This document shows, piece after piece, positions 52,436-62,677 of a DNA stretch of 64,000 nucleotides (position 1 is its first letter; the number at the start of each line of letters is the position of its first letter). The DNA is from Komagataella phaffii GS115. Taxonomy: Eukaryota; Ascomycota; Pichiomycetes; Pichiales; Pichiaceae. The stretch covers positions 483,001 through 547,000 of the forward strand of contig NC_012965.1 of assembly GCF_000027005.1 (NCBI RefSeq). Direction: 5' to 3'. The notes under the pieces were generated by a model. The model worked only from the letters and a program-made list of their open reading frames with translations. It did not search any database and was not told the DNA's origin. A program made the position numbers and the translations under genes.

Positions 52436-54251
52436 CTATTTCAAAGGAAGATCCTGTAGATCGTGAAAACACTTCACCAACGCTTCATGCTGCAAGTCAC
52501 TGTATTTCACTCTTTTCATGAAGAAATCTTGCAAAATCTCGGAGACAAGATATTTAGTAGTCTGGAACATTTTGTACTCATTCATGACACACTTTTTGAT
52601 GAGGATAATACGAGTTATTATCTTAAGAATTTCATCATGAGACACTTGTATGTTAGTGATTAGCCTGTCAACATCTGAGCCCTTCACATCTGATTTTGAT
52701 TTAATCTGTAGTAACCTTGTATTAGATTTTTCTATTCTTGAGAGTAGGAATGACACATCTCTGGAAGATATTTGATGGTACTCCTTCAACCTGTCAAAAA
52801 GGAAATGTAAAGAAGTAATATAATCTTGATAGTTTTTAAACGACTCCAAAATATCAGAGCCAATAATCTTTACCTCCTCATCTTTTAGTTCTTTTGATTT
52901 TTTGGTTAAGTTGGTCACTGAAAGTAGGATGTTGTTTATGATTCCCAGATTCTGTTGTTCTTCGTTCGGACGTTGATGTTTGATGATTTTTGGATTGGCA
53001 AGATTATTCAAATCATAAACTGTATGGTTGTGTTTGATGAAAATTCCCAGAAAATCACCAAACTTAGCTTTATCCAAAGCTAGAGCATGCTCTCTTCTTT
53101 CAGACCTTTCAACGAGAATACAAAGTTTAGTCCAGATTTCATGTATTTTGCCCAAGTTTACTGTGATTAGGTTGATATTATCCATGAAGTCTTTATTGTG
53201 ATAATTAGTTGGATTCTCTTCCCAAACGTGCTCAATATTCTTGAAAGTTGTCTGTAAATTGATAGCATGCTCATTGGCTGCGGCCCCGGCACGATCCTCC
53301 TCATACTCTTCTTGACTTTCTTGAGCCTCGTCATTCAGATACAGTTTGTCAAGAGTCAATCTGAAACGCGTAGGAATTCTTACTTTAACTCCTTCAAACT
53401 CGTCACTAGTGTCAATGTTTGCAATTTTCTTCCAGTTTGTAAAATCATTAGGCACAGTCAAGAACATTATCACTAGCGGCTCCTTAATCAAAACAGGATG
53501 ATGAATAATCTGGTTTAGGAATCTTTGCAAACCCCTTCTTCTTTTTTGTAAAAACAGAGAATCGTTCGAAGATGACGTAGCGCCTACTATAGATAATTAG
53601 TATTTGGACCAGGTTTATAAAACAAATGAATCAAAAGAAAAGAAAATACTCACTGCTAAATTTTTTGGGAGGAAGATCTGGGATCATTCTAAATGGGTAT
53701 TTTTTCAAGAGGATTTCCAATAGCCAACTGAAATCACTATATCGTCGAATCACCTTGAATTCACCTTTTTTGTTTTGGGTACTTTGCTCAGCATGCTTTA
53801 AATATTCACCAGAAAATTTGATATTATGAGTTACCAAGTAATTGATGTGTTTAAAGAGCAACCCTTGTTTTTCTGGGATTTCTTTCACTGTGACCATATG
53901 ATTGCTGGAGTTGTTATGTGGTGATAGTGGATTAAACTCCTGGACGGTATCACTCCAAAGATTGGGAATTTCAACATCTGCTTCGCCCAGTTCCGAGTCA
54001 ATTTCAGCTGATTTAACAGCTTCTATGGATCTACTACTAGTAGGTTCTTCAAAAGTTGATTTAATAAAGACATCCTCCTGCTTAAACGGATCAACTAAGG
54101 GATCCTCAGCTGTTTGCAAGTCGGCGGTACCACTTGGATGCCAATCTGGCTTAAATTCACTTGAATTTAGTTTGTTACTAGAGAATGCCCCTGGCTCTGC
54201 CCAAGGATCCTCTGACTCCAAAATGTTCGAACCAAACAAGCTATCTGACAT
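52436..54251 (-). CDS. MVP1: MVP1, PX-BAR sorting nexin (spliced)
   Basis: Exon 1 is 53654-54251 and exon 2 is 52436-53586, joined across a 67-bp intron (53587-53653) with a GTGAGT donor, an AATACTAATT branch region and a CTATAG acceptor. The spliced protein has 582 residues. A disordered N-terminus is followed by the PX domain (from about 119), where the phosphoinositide motif RRYSDF (169-174) lies in exon 1 and the KRRRGLQRFLNQIIHHP helix lies in exon 2; splicing joins PPKKFS to IGATSS. The helical remainder forms the BAR-like region. Mvp1 assists membrane remodelling and retrieval at endosomes and vacuolar protein sorting. S. cerevisiae Mvp1 is 511 residues. Confidence 0.92.
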
Positions 54252-54366
54252 GGATACTTAGTATGTGCTGGTTTTTGTCTATACGGAGGATACTTTTAGA
54301 TGTTTGGAGGTTGTGGATATATATGATTCGTGTATTACGTAAGCTCCGGAGCTGTTTCTAATGTCT

Positions 54367-54930
54367 CTATTTACAAAATTGTTTGTGCTCAGTATAGGCT
54401 CTCTTTTCAAATGCCTTTATCATGATTGAAGTGACTTTTGATGCAAATAATGCGCTGACTTGGTTGTAGAGATCGCTTTTGAATTCATAGCTGAGGATCA
54501 ATTCAACGTTTGTCTTGGAGGAACTAGCTTCGGTGACATTCCACTCAGTGAGAAGGTTATGAAATAAGGAATGGGTGATTGACTTGGCAATGACTTGTTT
54601 GTCCTTTTGACATTCTAATGTACAGAGAAATGTCTCGTCAAATGACTTGAAGCCAACGGTTAGTCCCGCTTCTGTAGGCTCACCTTTGGTGTCTCTTGAG
54701 TTGATAAAGCTTGCTTCACAATAGGGTATAAACTCGTGATACTTGTCGACGTTGGAAATAACATTGTAAACAACGCTTTTAGGCTGATGAAACGTTTTTT
54801 TAACCACGTATTGCTGTCCATTTCCTTTCAGTTCAGAGTTTTGTGCTAAACGGCCCAAGTTCAAAAACGTTCTAGAACTCACCCATGAAATACTTTTGAA
54901 ATGCTGGATTCTAGACCTCTTCGCCATCAT
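54367..54930 (-). CDS. COQ10: COQ10, coenzyme Q-binding START-domain protein
   Basis: The protein has 187 residues. A basic presequence-like N-terminus (MMAKRSRIQHFKSISWVSS) precedes a START/polyketide-cyclase-like domain (about 45-180): QPKSVVYNVISNVDKYHEFIPYCEAS, LTVGFKSFDETFLC and the closing VSALFASKVTSIMIKAFEKRA. Coq10 binds coenzyme Q in mitochondria and is needed for its delivery or efficient synthesis. The length matches the fungal family (about 200). Met1 and Met2 are adjacent alternative starts. Confidence 0.94.
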   Translation of the reverse strand: MMAKRSRIQHFKSISWVSSRTFLNLGRLAQNSELKGNGQQYVVKKTFHQPKSVVYNVISNVDKYHEFIPYCEASFINSRDTKGEPTEAGLTVGFKSFDETFLCTLECQKDKQVIAKSITHSLFHNLLTEWNVTEASSSKTNVELILSYEFKSDLYNQVSALFASKVTSIMIKAFEKRAYTEHKQFCK

Positions 54931-55326
54931 TTTCTGAACCGTTAAGACTTGAATATTACCTACAGTGTGCTAAGAGCTTCTTCAGTAAAATAATTCCAAA
55001 GATTGTATACTGAGTACCTAGGCGATGATTGATAAATTTCGAGGCAAAGGTGGGGGAGAGGTGGATGATTCCAGAAGCAACCTTGGCAAAGGGTTGCCTT
55101 GCTCATGATCTTGATAGGCAGGATACAGCCAAGTGCCAAAAGTTCCCTATTGCAATTGAGAACCTTTCCGTTTCAGCAATTGAGCGCTTTCATTTACGTC
55201 TGACACAATTGCATCCCCATTATTAGTTTTACATAATCATTACTCTCGAAATTAGAGATCCTAAATCCAAGCATCTCTCCCTTCCCTTTCAGTGCAACCC
55301 AAGTATATCATTGCAACTAAACTATC
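54931..55326. promoter_or_regulatory. Divergent COQ10/ALE1 promoter region
   Basis: This 396-bp gap drives COQ10 and ALE1. No distinctive element or additional gene was recognised. Confidence 0.35.
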
Positions 55327-57128
55327 ATGGTTCAGTGGGTGCAGGACCAGATTCGATACATGGCCTATTCGACTGGTCTGGATGAAGAATCCACAAAGAT
55401 TGTCATGTGTTTGCTCTTAAGTTTCCCACTGAGTGCCCTCTTCAAACGACTTCCTGACAACAAATATACCCTGAAGAATCTAGTGGTCATTGGGGTGTCC
55501 TTCTTTTACATTTTTATCATTTTGGAACTCAAAGGAGGATTTGTTACCCTCCTGATTAGCACCACTTTTACATACCTCATTACCAAATATCTGAAATCGG
55601 ATTTGATGCCATGGTTCAACCTAGCATTTCTCATGGGTCATTTGTGTATCAATCATTTAAAGGCGCAATTTTGGCAAGCAGAGTATGATCCAACAAAGAT
55701 TGACATCACAGGTGCTCAAATGGTACTTGTAATGAAGCTCTCTTCATTCGCTTGGTCATACCGTGATGGGAAACTCTTGAAACGTGATCCCAAAGCTTTC
55801 CAAGAGAAATTGAATACATACCAGAGATCAAGAGTCGTTGTCGAACATCCCTCAATATTAAGCTTTCTGGGTTATGCTTTTTTTTTCCAAGTTTGCTAAC
55901 GGGTCCCAGTTTTGACTACTCTGATTACCAAAATTTTATCAACACCGAATTGTTTAGTGATGTTCCTGATACAAAACGCCCAGGAAAAAGAAGAAAGAGA
56001 ATGATCCCAAAAAGTGGCCGAATTGCTTTTGCTAAAGTAGTCCAAGGTGCTGCTTGGGCCGCAATTTGGATTACATCCCTCAACTACATCACAACTGATT
56101 ATTTATTCACGGTAGAATACCAACAAAAGCCTCTGATAGTCAAAGGTATCGTGCTCACGATACTAGGATTCACCTATCGGTTGAAGTACTATGCAGTTTG
56201 GTTGATATCTGAAGGGTGCTGTATTCTTGTTGGAATTGGTTATAATGGTTACGATGCCTCGACAGGCAAGTTCTATTGGAACCGAGTGCAGAATATAGCT
56301 CCCTGGGAATTCGAAACTGGTCAAAACGTCCGCACATGTCTGGAAGCTTGGAACATGAATACTAATAAGTGGCTAAAGAATTTCATCTATTTGAGAAGTG
56401 CCAAGAACAACAAACCAGGGTTTCTATCTACTCTGTTAACCTTTGCTACTTCCGCTTTCTGGCATGGCACAAAACCAGGATACTACCTGAGCTTTGTATC
56501 GGGAGCTTTTTATCAAACGATAGGAAAAATCTTTAGAAGAAATATCCGACCAATATTTACCACTAAAGATGCTGAACCTGTCACTAGATATAAAACCTTG
56601 TATGATATCGTTAGTTGGACTGTTACTCATCTAGCTTTTGGATACTTGGTTCAACCATTCGTCATCCTTGAGTTCAAGAAATCCATCAAAGTTTGGAGCT
56701 CAGTATATTTCTTTCCTCACATCGCCATCGGAATAATATTATTTGCATTCAAGGGCCCATTTTCCAGAAGTGTCACAGGATTTTTGAGAAAGTACCATCT
56801 CAAGAGTAAAGGAGAATCTGAAACTATATCTGCACCAAAGAAAGACACCATCACCGTGCATCCCAATGCATCAGATGCTTCTCTTATTCCTGAATATGAC
56901 AATCAAGAAGAGCTTAACCAACCAATTATTCTTCCTGAAATTGACTTTTCTAAGGAAGATTATGATGAATTAATGAACAAGATTGACGAGCTACAGAAGC
57001 TCCGTTCCTCAAAAGACTTCTCGTTGATTGAGAATGAAGAAAAGCAAGCTCTCTATGAAGCTCTGGACTCCTTGAGCAAGGATATCGGTAAAGTCATGGG
57101 GAACATTCGATCTTTCAAAAATGACTAA
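55327..57128 (+). CDS. ALE1: ALE1, lysophospholipid acyltransferase (MBOAT), with a single-base frameshift
   Basis: The first 185 or so codons (from MVQWVQDQIRY) and the later frame (PSLLTGPSFDYSDY to the stop at 57128) together form one MBOAT protein. The break is a run of nine T (55878-55886): with ten T the reading continues AFFFPSLLTGPSFDY, a family-typical segment. Restored length would be about 600 residues, near S. cerevisiae Ale1 (619). Several transmembrane segments, the conserved Asn/Trp region near WNMNTNKWLK and the catalytic-type His in FWHGTKPGYY are present. Ale1 acylates lyso-PE, lyso-PC and lyso-PA in the ER. A missing base in a homopolymer suggests a sequencing or assembly error. 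Confidence 0.92.
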
Positions 57129-57155
57129 TGTTTTCGAATTATGATCTTTCGCAGA

Positions 57156-58013
57156 CTATAAATCCTCGTCTGAGTCGAACAAATCTAAACCATCGATGGC
57201 AGCTTGAGCATCAGTCTCTTGGTTGGGCCCCTTTGTAGTGGTGTTATTATGTTCCTTAGTGCTTTTAGAAGGACTAGGAGTTTCTGCAACTTCTTGTTCG
57301 TTGTTTATAGTTGATTCTCCTCCTGGGTTAATTGTGGATTCATTTAGGGTTTCAATTAAACGTTCATGGTGTATCGATGCCAATGCTAACATTCCTCTAC
57401 GCATAGAGTCTTCGCCAGGCCAAATGAAATTTCTGGGGTTTAGAGTGTTTGGGTCTACACTAGCAGGAATCTTGGAAAATTTGGATAATTTCATAGCATA
57501 TTCTAGTAACGTTTCCACATCTTTTAGATTCTCTTCGGCTGAGGGTAGTGGCTTAATAGGAGCGTCCATATCGACATCACCATCATTCATCTCTCTTTTC
57601 AACTTCTCTGTGTACACTTTCTCTAGTTGTTCTTCTGTTAGATTTGGCAATTTCTTGAGTTCTTTACGGCATTCAGTCAGCCCTATCATAATGTTTATCA
57701 TGCTCTTATTTAAATGTCTGTTTTCGACTTCTTGGTTCAAAACTTGACTCCGGCGCTTGTCATGAATGTATAAAAGATCATCTATTGTGTAATTAAGTTC
57801 ATCCACGTCTGAGACGAGTCTATGTGCAGCTTCCTTGGACGGTTGGAATCTATTGATTGAAGTGACCAATTTGGATAGATCCTGTTCTAGGTTATCAAGT
57901 TGTTGAAATATTTTTTCACTTCGATTTTCATTGACTTTAGAATTCGTCAGTGATCCTGTTGCGTGCGCAGACCATGAGCCAGCTGACGACTGGGATGGAG
58001 TGCCGGTGTTCAT
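57156..58013 (-). CDS. MED4: MED4, Mediator middle-module subunit
   Basis: The protein has 285 residues, matching S. cerevisiae Med4 (284). A long coiled-coil region (about 30-155) is followed by the signature LLEYAMKLSKFSKIP and NFIWPGEDSMRRGMLA (about 175-220), which is diagnostic of Med4. The C-terminus is acidic. Med4 holds the middle module with Med9, Med7 and Med21 and contributes to Pol II recruitment. It is convergent with ALE1 (27-bp gap). Confidence 0.95.
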   Translation of the reverse strand: MNTGTPSQSSAGSWSAHATGSLTNSKVNENRSEKIFQQLDNLEQDLSKLVTSINRFQPSKEAAHRLVSDVDELNYTIDDLLYIHDKRRSQVLNQEVENRHLNKSMINIMIGLTECRKELKKLPNLTEEQLEKVYTEKLKREMNDGDVDMDAPIKPLPSAEENLKDVETLLEYAMKLSKFSKIPASVDPNTLNPRNFIWPGEDSMRRGMLALASIHHERLIETLNESTINPGGESTINNEQEVAETPSPSKSTKEHNNTTTKGPNQETDAQAAIDGLDLFDSDEDL

Positions 58014-58107
58014 TTTCCAAGTGATACACTAGAATACTATTTGAAGAATGGGATGGGGTAGGAAGGATGTGAATCGCGGGAAATGTTGGTGCTTATATAA
58101 GAACTAT

Positions 58108-59034
58108 TCAAACAGTATGGTCCTTCAGACCCAAATTCCACAAATTATGGTTTTCTCCGAGTACATAGTGAAGAGTCTTGGAAACGTAGCTTTTAGATTC
58201 GCCTGAGTCCAAATTTTCAATGATATCTTCTAGTAAAATTGCCTTCCCTGCAGCAATACTGTCTCCCAACCCTGGATGTCTAATGTTCACAATGTGAATA
58301 TGGAAGTGATAATATGATGGCTGGTAGTGGACAAAAAGTCTCAACTGGGTTCTTGGAATGTTGTATCGTTTAGAGATTGTTTGTCGGAGGGATGTGTTCA
58401 GTTCTTTGAGCCAAGGAACATGGGAATGATTTAGATCTCTGACAGAAGAAATATCTCCCCTGTTAACTATGCAAACACAGTATAGAGAGTCTAACGTATC
58501 CCCATCCCATTTCATGTCCGGTAATACAACGAATCCAGTTTTTGGATCAGGATCTCTAAGTAGGATTTTATCAGCTTCGTAGTTGTTGAAGAGGATGTTA
58601 CGAACCCACTGGATACGATCTCCCTTCATTGTTTTAATGTAAGGCTCCACAATTCGTTGATATGCTTCTGGAGTTTCTTTTATCAAGTGGTACTGCTGGG
58701 CAGCGTACTTTTTCAAGTGCGTTTCAGTTGCAGGGTAAATTACGTTGATCTTTGCAGAAGGAGCCGTTTCTAAGTCTTGGTCCACAAGACACATTCCCCA
58801 ATGATAGACGTCATTTATGTTTATGTCTCTGATCCGCTGGCCAATGACACCATTATCGGATTCAAAGAGTGAATTTAGTTGGAGATCGTTGAATTGGAAA
58901 TGTGACTTCTCTAATGATACGATTGCGTTTTGTTCATCAATTTTTCCAAGCAATACAATAGACTTTGTCTGTGGATCCGAATTGAGGATCTTTTCAAACT
59001 CGAAACCTGGCAAAAGATCCCTTATGGGGGGCAT
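58108..59034 (-). CDS. DCS1: DCS1-type scavenger mRNA decapping enzyme
   Basis: The protein has 308 residues. The C-terminal HIT domain holds the catalytic histidine triad in YHFHIHIVNI (H243, H245, H247). N-terminal features include LPGFEFEKILNSDPQTKSIVLLGK, and the middle contains FVVLPDMKWDG and the cap-binding Trp/Lys positions expected of DcpS. It hydrolyses residual m7GpppN caps after 3'-5' mRNA decay and activates Xrn1. It is shorter than S. cerevisiae Dcs1 (350), mainly at the N-terminus. The family is certain; a DCS2-like paralogue is not visible. Confidence 0.92.
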   Translation of the reverse strand: MPPIRDLLPGFEFEKILNSDPQTKSIVLLGKIDEQNAIVSLEKSHFQFNDLQLNSLFESDNGVIGQRIRDININDVYHWGMCLVDQDLETAPSAKINVIYPATETHLKKYAAQQYHLIKETPEAYQRIVEPYIKTMKGDRIQWVRNILFNNYEADKILLRDPDPKTGFVVLPDMKWDGDTLDSLYCVCIVNRGDISSVRDLNHSHVPWLKELNTSLRQTISKRYNIPRTQLRLFVHYQPSYYHFHIHIVNIRHPGLGDSIAAGKAILLEDIIENLDSGESKSYVSKTLHYVLGENHNLWNLGLKDHTV

Positions 59035-59340
59035 TTGTGCGGTGGTGATTGAGGATAAGAATAAATTTTGAGGTAAGTTCTCGCTTAAGCAGGATCACCA
59101 TTACGTAAACGAGTATTTAAGCATCGTACGGAACACGATAAAGAGAGGAGAGGAGTCTAGTGAAGACTAAAAGTACATAAATTCATGGATGTAAGGTGAA
59201 AAGACTATTAAATATATCCGCTATCGTTTGTGTGTGCAGCAGGCAACGTGCTTTTGGCTATTGATCAAGAATGGCCCGATGCTCTCTTGGTGAAACGTTC
59301 TCTCATTTTTTTCCACCTAGTAATCAACAATGATCTTGCT
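59035..59340. promoter_or_regulatory. Region between DCS1 and SEC22
   Basis: This 306-bp stretch holds the DCS1 promoter and the SEC22 3' flank. Nothing further is recognised. Confidence 0.35.
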
Positions 59341-60042
59341 TCAGCGCAAGAATATCCACCATATTATAAATACGAAGAAAATCCCCACCATTGCAACCGG
59401 AACGTACTGTTTTATCAGAGCCTCCAAATTGATTCTTCGAGCTGCTTTTCTATACTTTTTTGATTCAGCTCTCAAATTGTATGAGAGATCAGACATATCA
59501 TCCAAAGACTCTCCACGGTATAAAAGATCTTCAATATTCTTAGTCATAATGCGCTTCACGTCACTAAGCTCATTATTCAAATGATCCAAGTTCGATTGGG
59601 TTCGGGAATCTTGGTACAATTTCTTGGTCTTGCTCATAAACGAGTCAAACGACACAAACTGGTATGGTCTTGTGTCGGATCTTAATGCTGCGTTCCCGTG
59701 GGAGTTGATAAATTCATTGGCAATCTCTTGCAAATATGCAAATGCAAGGTTTCTTGAAAAAGACTTGTCCACGATCACCAAGAATACAATAGATTCTCTA
59801 AGGAGATAATGAATGGTGTAATTTCCACTTCTGATGCTGGCCTCCGTAGCAGAATTTGAGTTAACCTTGTTTACTATGGCTTTGGCTTGGTTCTTTTGTT
59901 CTGTCAGATTTTGGGTCTGGTCATCATCCACCGTGGCTGACAAAGGAAGGCCTTAATAAGTTAGTGATTTCATTTAACGTGCTAAAAACTCCATGGACTG
60001 CAACTTACCATCGTTTCTAAAGATCAAGGTGGACTTTACCAT
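59341..60042 (-). CDS. SEC22: SEC22, ER-Golgi R-SNARE (spliced)
   Basis: Exon 1 is 60009-60042 and exon 2 is 59341-59951, joined across a 57-bp intron (59952-60008) with a GTAAGT donor, a CACTAAC branch and a TTAAG acceptor. The spliced protein has 214 residues, exactly the S. cerevisiae length, starting MVKSTLIFRNDG and continuing LPLSATVDD. A longin domain (about 1-120) is followed by the SNARE helix LDHLNNELSDVKRIMTKNIEDLLYRGESLDDMS, whose zero-layer Arg identifies it as an R-SNARE, and a C-terminal membrane anchor (about 193-213). Sec22 works in both anterograde and retrograde ER-Golgi transport. Confidence 0.96.
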
Positions 60043-60227
60043 TACTGTTTGGAGATGAGGTGTACACAGGTTGACAGATTGAATAAGCGAGCGTAGGGCC
60101 CACCTCAGACGAAGACACCATCGATGCCTCCCAGCGCGAGCATTATTTTTTCCCTAGTAGCTTCACTATTATTATCCTACAAAGCTTAACTCCATTGTCA
60201 CAAAGCGATGGTTCTGTGATTGCTACT

Positions 60228-61370
60228 ATGAATCAGCAAGACCAGTCAGATTTTATGGACATTGAAGATGGATCGGAACTTCAGATTATCACCAATTACG
60301 TTAACAACCAGAAATTAACCAATGATTTTGTACTCAGCATTGAAAATGATTTGGACTCTAGATACAAGCAAAGTAAAGATGATACATACGAGCACTCCAT
60401 TTTGTTCGTAGCTGACACCAACTTTGTTCTATCTCATCTCAAACTGTTATCACAAATTCACAATATCGCCCTCACCAATGAGCAAATGATGACACACTTA
60501 AAGGTTGTGATCCCCATAACAACTATAACAGAACTAGACGGTTTAAAGTCTAGTAGTAGAAAGGAAGATGGATTCAATGTGGGCATGCTTGCTAGGTCGG
60601 CAGTAGACTGGATTTATACCCATTTGGCCAGCAATGATCCTATCGTCAAGGGCCAAAAACTGTACCAAAGAATAGAACGAGATTTGACTCCAGACGCTTC
60701 CATTTTAGATTGTGCCTTGTATCTCCAGAGCGAGTACCGATCTAGTTTGGTTGTTCTCTTGTCAAATGATAAGAACTTGTGTAATATGGCTCTCACAAAT
60801 CAAGTACTGACAGTTTCTTATCGCACCGGTATGACTGCAGAACTGATACTGTCTACGACATTTCAAGAGCTACAGAATAGAGGACTATTAGACGTCAATA
60901 ATGATGATCACGAAATCATTGACTATGAACCCACAGTACAACCAGCTGACAAGACTTCTATAGAAGACGCCATTGCAACTGTCTACTCCGAAATTAAAAT
61001 GGTAGCACTTGATTCCTTGGACGCCTTAATGATACAGGAGTACGGGGATGATTTAGAATTTACTGGATACGAAAAGAAAAATATTGTGGAATTGAGTGAT
61101 TGTTTCGATCTGATTTCCAGGTACGGGGTATCCACATTTTTTCACCTCTTTAAGAGGAGTCGACTGATTGATTCCAAAATGTTTCAAAGAAACTCAGCAA
61201 CAAAACAGAAGTTTTTCAAAACTCCTCCATCTGATGCTCCCGAGTTTCGGGAATTTGTAGAGTTCTGGTGCGAATTACTCACCTGTCTGTACCAGGCACG
61301 AGAACCCTCTCAAAAGAAAGCTTTGTCTCAACTAACTGCGAGATGGCTGGCCATATCCAGTCGGTTTTAA
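60228..61370 (+). CDS. SWT1: SWT1, PIN-domain RNA endoribonuclease
   Basis: The protein has 380 residues from the ATG at 60228. The frame is open 11 codons further up, but only from a TTG. The PINc domain (about 57-200) has the acidic cluster in LFVADTNFVL (Asp63), TTITELDGLKSSSR, DASILDCALYL and LLSNDKNLCNMAL. A C-terminal helical region follows. Swt1 associates with the nuclear pore and degrades aberrant mRNPs. S. cerevisiae Swt1 is 458 residues; this copy lacks part of its N-terminal extension. All catalytic acidic residues appear present. The promoter is shared with SEC22. Confidence 0.88.
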   Translation: MNQQDQSDFMDIEDGSELQIITNYVNNQKLTNDFVLSIENDLDSRYKQSKDDTYEHSILFVADTNFVLSHLKLLSQIHNIALTNEQMMTHLKVVIPITTITELDGLKSSSRKEDGFNVGMLARSAVDWIYTHLASNDPIVKGQKLYQRIERDLTPDASILDCALYLQSEYRSSLVVLLSNDKNLCNMALTNQVLTVSYRTGMTAELILSTTFQELQNRGLLDVNNDDHEIIDYEPTVQPADKTSIEDAIATVYSEIKMVALDSLDALMIQEYGDDLEFTGYEKKNIVELSDCFDLISRYGVSTFFHLFKRSRLIDSKMFQRNSATKQKFFKTPPSDAPEFREFVEFWCELLTCLYQAREPSQKKALSQLTARWLAISSRF

Positions 61371-61376
61371 AGCGCA

Positions 61377-62537
61377 TTATTTTTGAGATTTGATGGCAAC
61401 TTCAGAAGATGAGTCCAACTTTCTTTTGAGGGATTTAATGACACCAAATTTTCTCCTCTTTGGTTTATAGATTTCAGCATTTACATCTTCAACATTTACA
61501 TTACTGTCCTTACCAAACATATTGACCTTATCATGATTTGCTTCATGTAGCACTGGAACAGAAGCAGACACTTTACCGAATTTCCGTTTCTTTGGGTTCT
61601 TTTCAAACTGTGATTCAATATGCTTCTTATTCTTCGGAGATTCGTCCACTTCCATATATTCATGGTAGAAACTGTTATTGTTGTTGTTATCATTCTTGTC
61701 TCTCTTTTCTATTGATTCGGTTACTGTCCTTGAGACACTGTATTCATTGCTATGCCTCCAATTATCTCTCTCTTTTAGCAATTCTCCTATAAGATCCCAG
61801 ATACAGGTATTCTTATATGGATCCTGACCCTGTAGTGTTGCTGGATCAAATTTCAATAATGACTGTCTTAAACTATGACCCTCTGGTATTATTTTTGTCA
61901 GTGTCTTGTTATTCAGTATCTTATTCTTCTCCTGAAGAGAGTTCTCTGCCGAGCTTTCTCCATTGCCAGAGGAAAAACTATAAGTCTCCAGAACGGAATC
62001 CAATAACTTTGAAATCAGCTTGTCCTTTTTTTCTATTTCATGTAGGATATAATTTCTTTGAAATCTTTCAATTGATAACGCTTTAAACACTTGAAAGTTA
62101 ATACCTTGGGAAATAGCCAATGAAGTTGCATCGCTTACGAGATTTAGTGGGAAAACCCACTTGAAGGTTTCCTTCTTTGGCATTGACTCTGATATATTGG
62201 TTAATTGAAACATTGATCGTCCATTTTTTGGGTATAAGAACCCCACTTGAGCAATCTTGGAGTCTAATTGGGATATATTTTGATCTAAAAACAACATTGT
62301 TTTGTAAAGGTCATCGACACTAGAAACTTCCACTCCATTATTCCCTGAAAGTTCTATGAAATCCTTCAAATTGTTGATCTCAAGCATCCATGTCTGTCTG
62401 ATGTTGGTCAAGATAAACGTCAGAAGTGGATCCTTGTTGTCTTGCTTCGCAGTATCGGGCTTCTTGGATTTTAGCCCGTACAGATAATCAATACCAGTGT
62501 CCCTATCATACCATTTGGACCAAGTGTCAGGAATCAT
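61377..62537 (-). CDS. NEJ1: NEJ1/XLF-like non-homologous end-joining factor
   Basis: The protein has 386 residues from the ATG at 62537. The N-terminal half has the XLF-type head and coiled coil: LLTFILTNIRQTWMLEI early on, then FKWVFPLNLV and IERFQRNYILHEIEKKDKLIS, whose spacing matches XLF (a strand ending in a Trp-containing helix, then the Q..R..L...KD.EI helix). The C-terminal half is disordered and carries two basic motifs, KKRKFGKV (316-323) and KRRKFGVIK (360-368). The first is very like the terminal motif of S. cerevisiae Nej1. It converges on SWT1 with a 6-bp gap. If correct this is the Lif1/Dnl4 partner for end joining. Assignment is by pattern; I cannot run a profile. Confidence 0.62.
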   Translation of the reverse strand: MIPDTWSKWYDRDTGIDYLYGLKSKKPDTAKQDNKDPLLTFILTNIRQTWMLEINNLKDFIELSGNNGVEVSSVDDLYKTMLFLDQNISQLDSKIAQVGFLYPKNGRSMFQLTNISESMPKKETFKWVFPLNLVSDATSLAISQGINFQVFKALSIERFQRNYILHEIEKKDKLISKLLDSVLETYSFSSGNGESSAENSLQEKNKILNNKTLTKIIPEGHSLRQSLLKFDPATLQGQDPYKNTCIWDLIGELLKERDNWRHSNEYSVSRTVTESIEKRDKNDNNNNNSFYHEYMEVDESPKNKKHIESQFEKNPKKRKFGKVSASVPVLHEANHDKVNMFGKDSNVNVEDVNAEIYKPKRRKFGVIKSLKRKLDSSSEVAIKSQK

Positions 62538-62668
62538 TAACCGCCGTTGTGTGTGATCTGACAACGTCTTTAGTGAACAATTGTGGTAGCGTTTCTTAAA
62601 TAAAATAAACTATCCAGGGTCAATCAGTTTATATAGATTATCAGTAACTGAGATAAAAAAAAAGGGGG

Positions 62669-62676
62669 AAAAAAAA
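62669..62676 (-). terminator. Pol III T-run after the tRNA
   Basis: Eight T on the minus strand begin two bases after the tRNA 3' end, followed after five C by another T run. This is a typical Pol III terminator. Confidence 0.85.
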
Positions 62677-62677
62677 G

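Noticed and set aside
55893..57128. A separate 411-residue membrane protein
   Set aside because: It starts at a TTG inside an MBOAT domain and is the continuation of ALE1 after a homopolymer frameshift.
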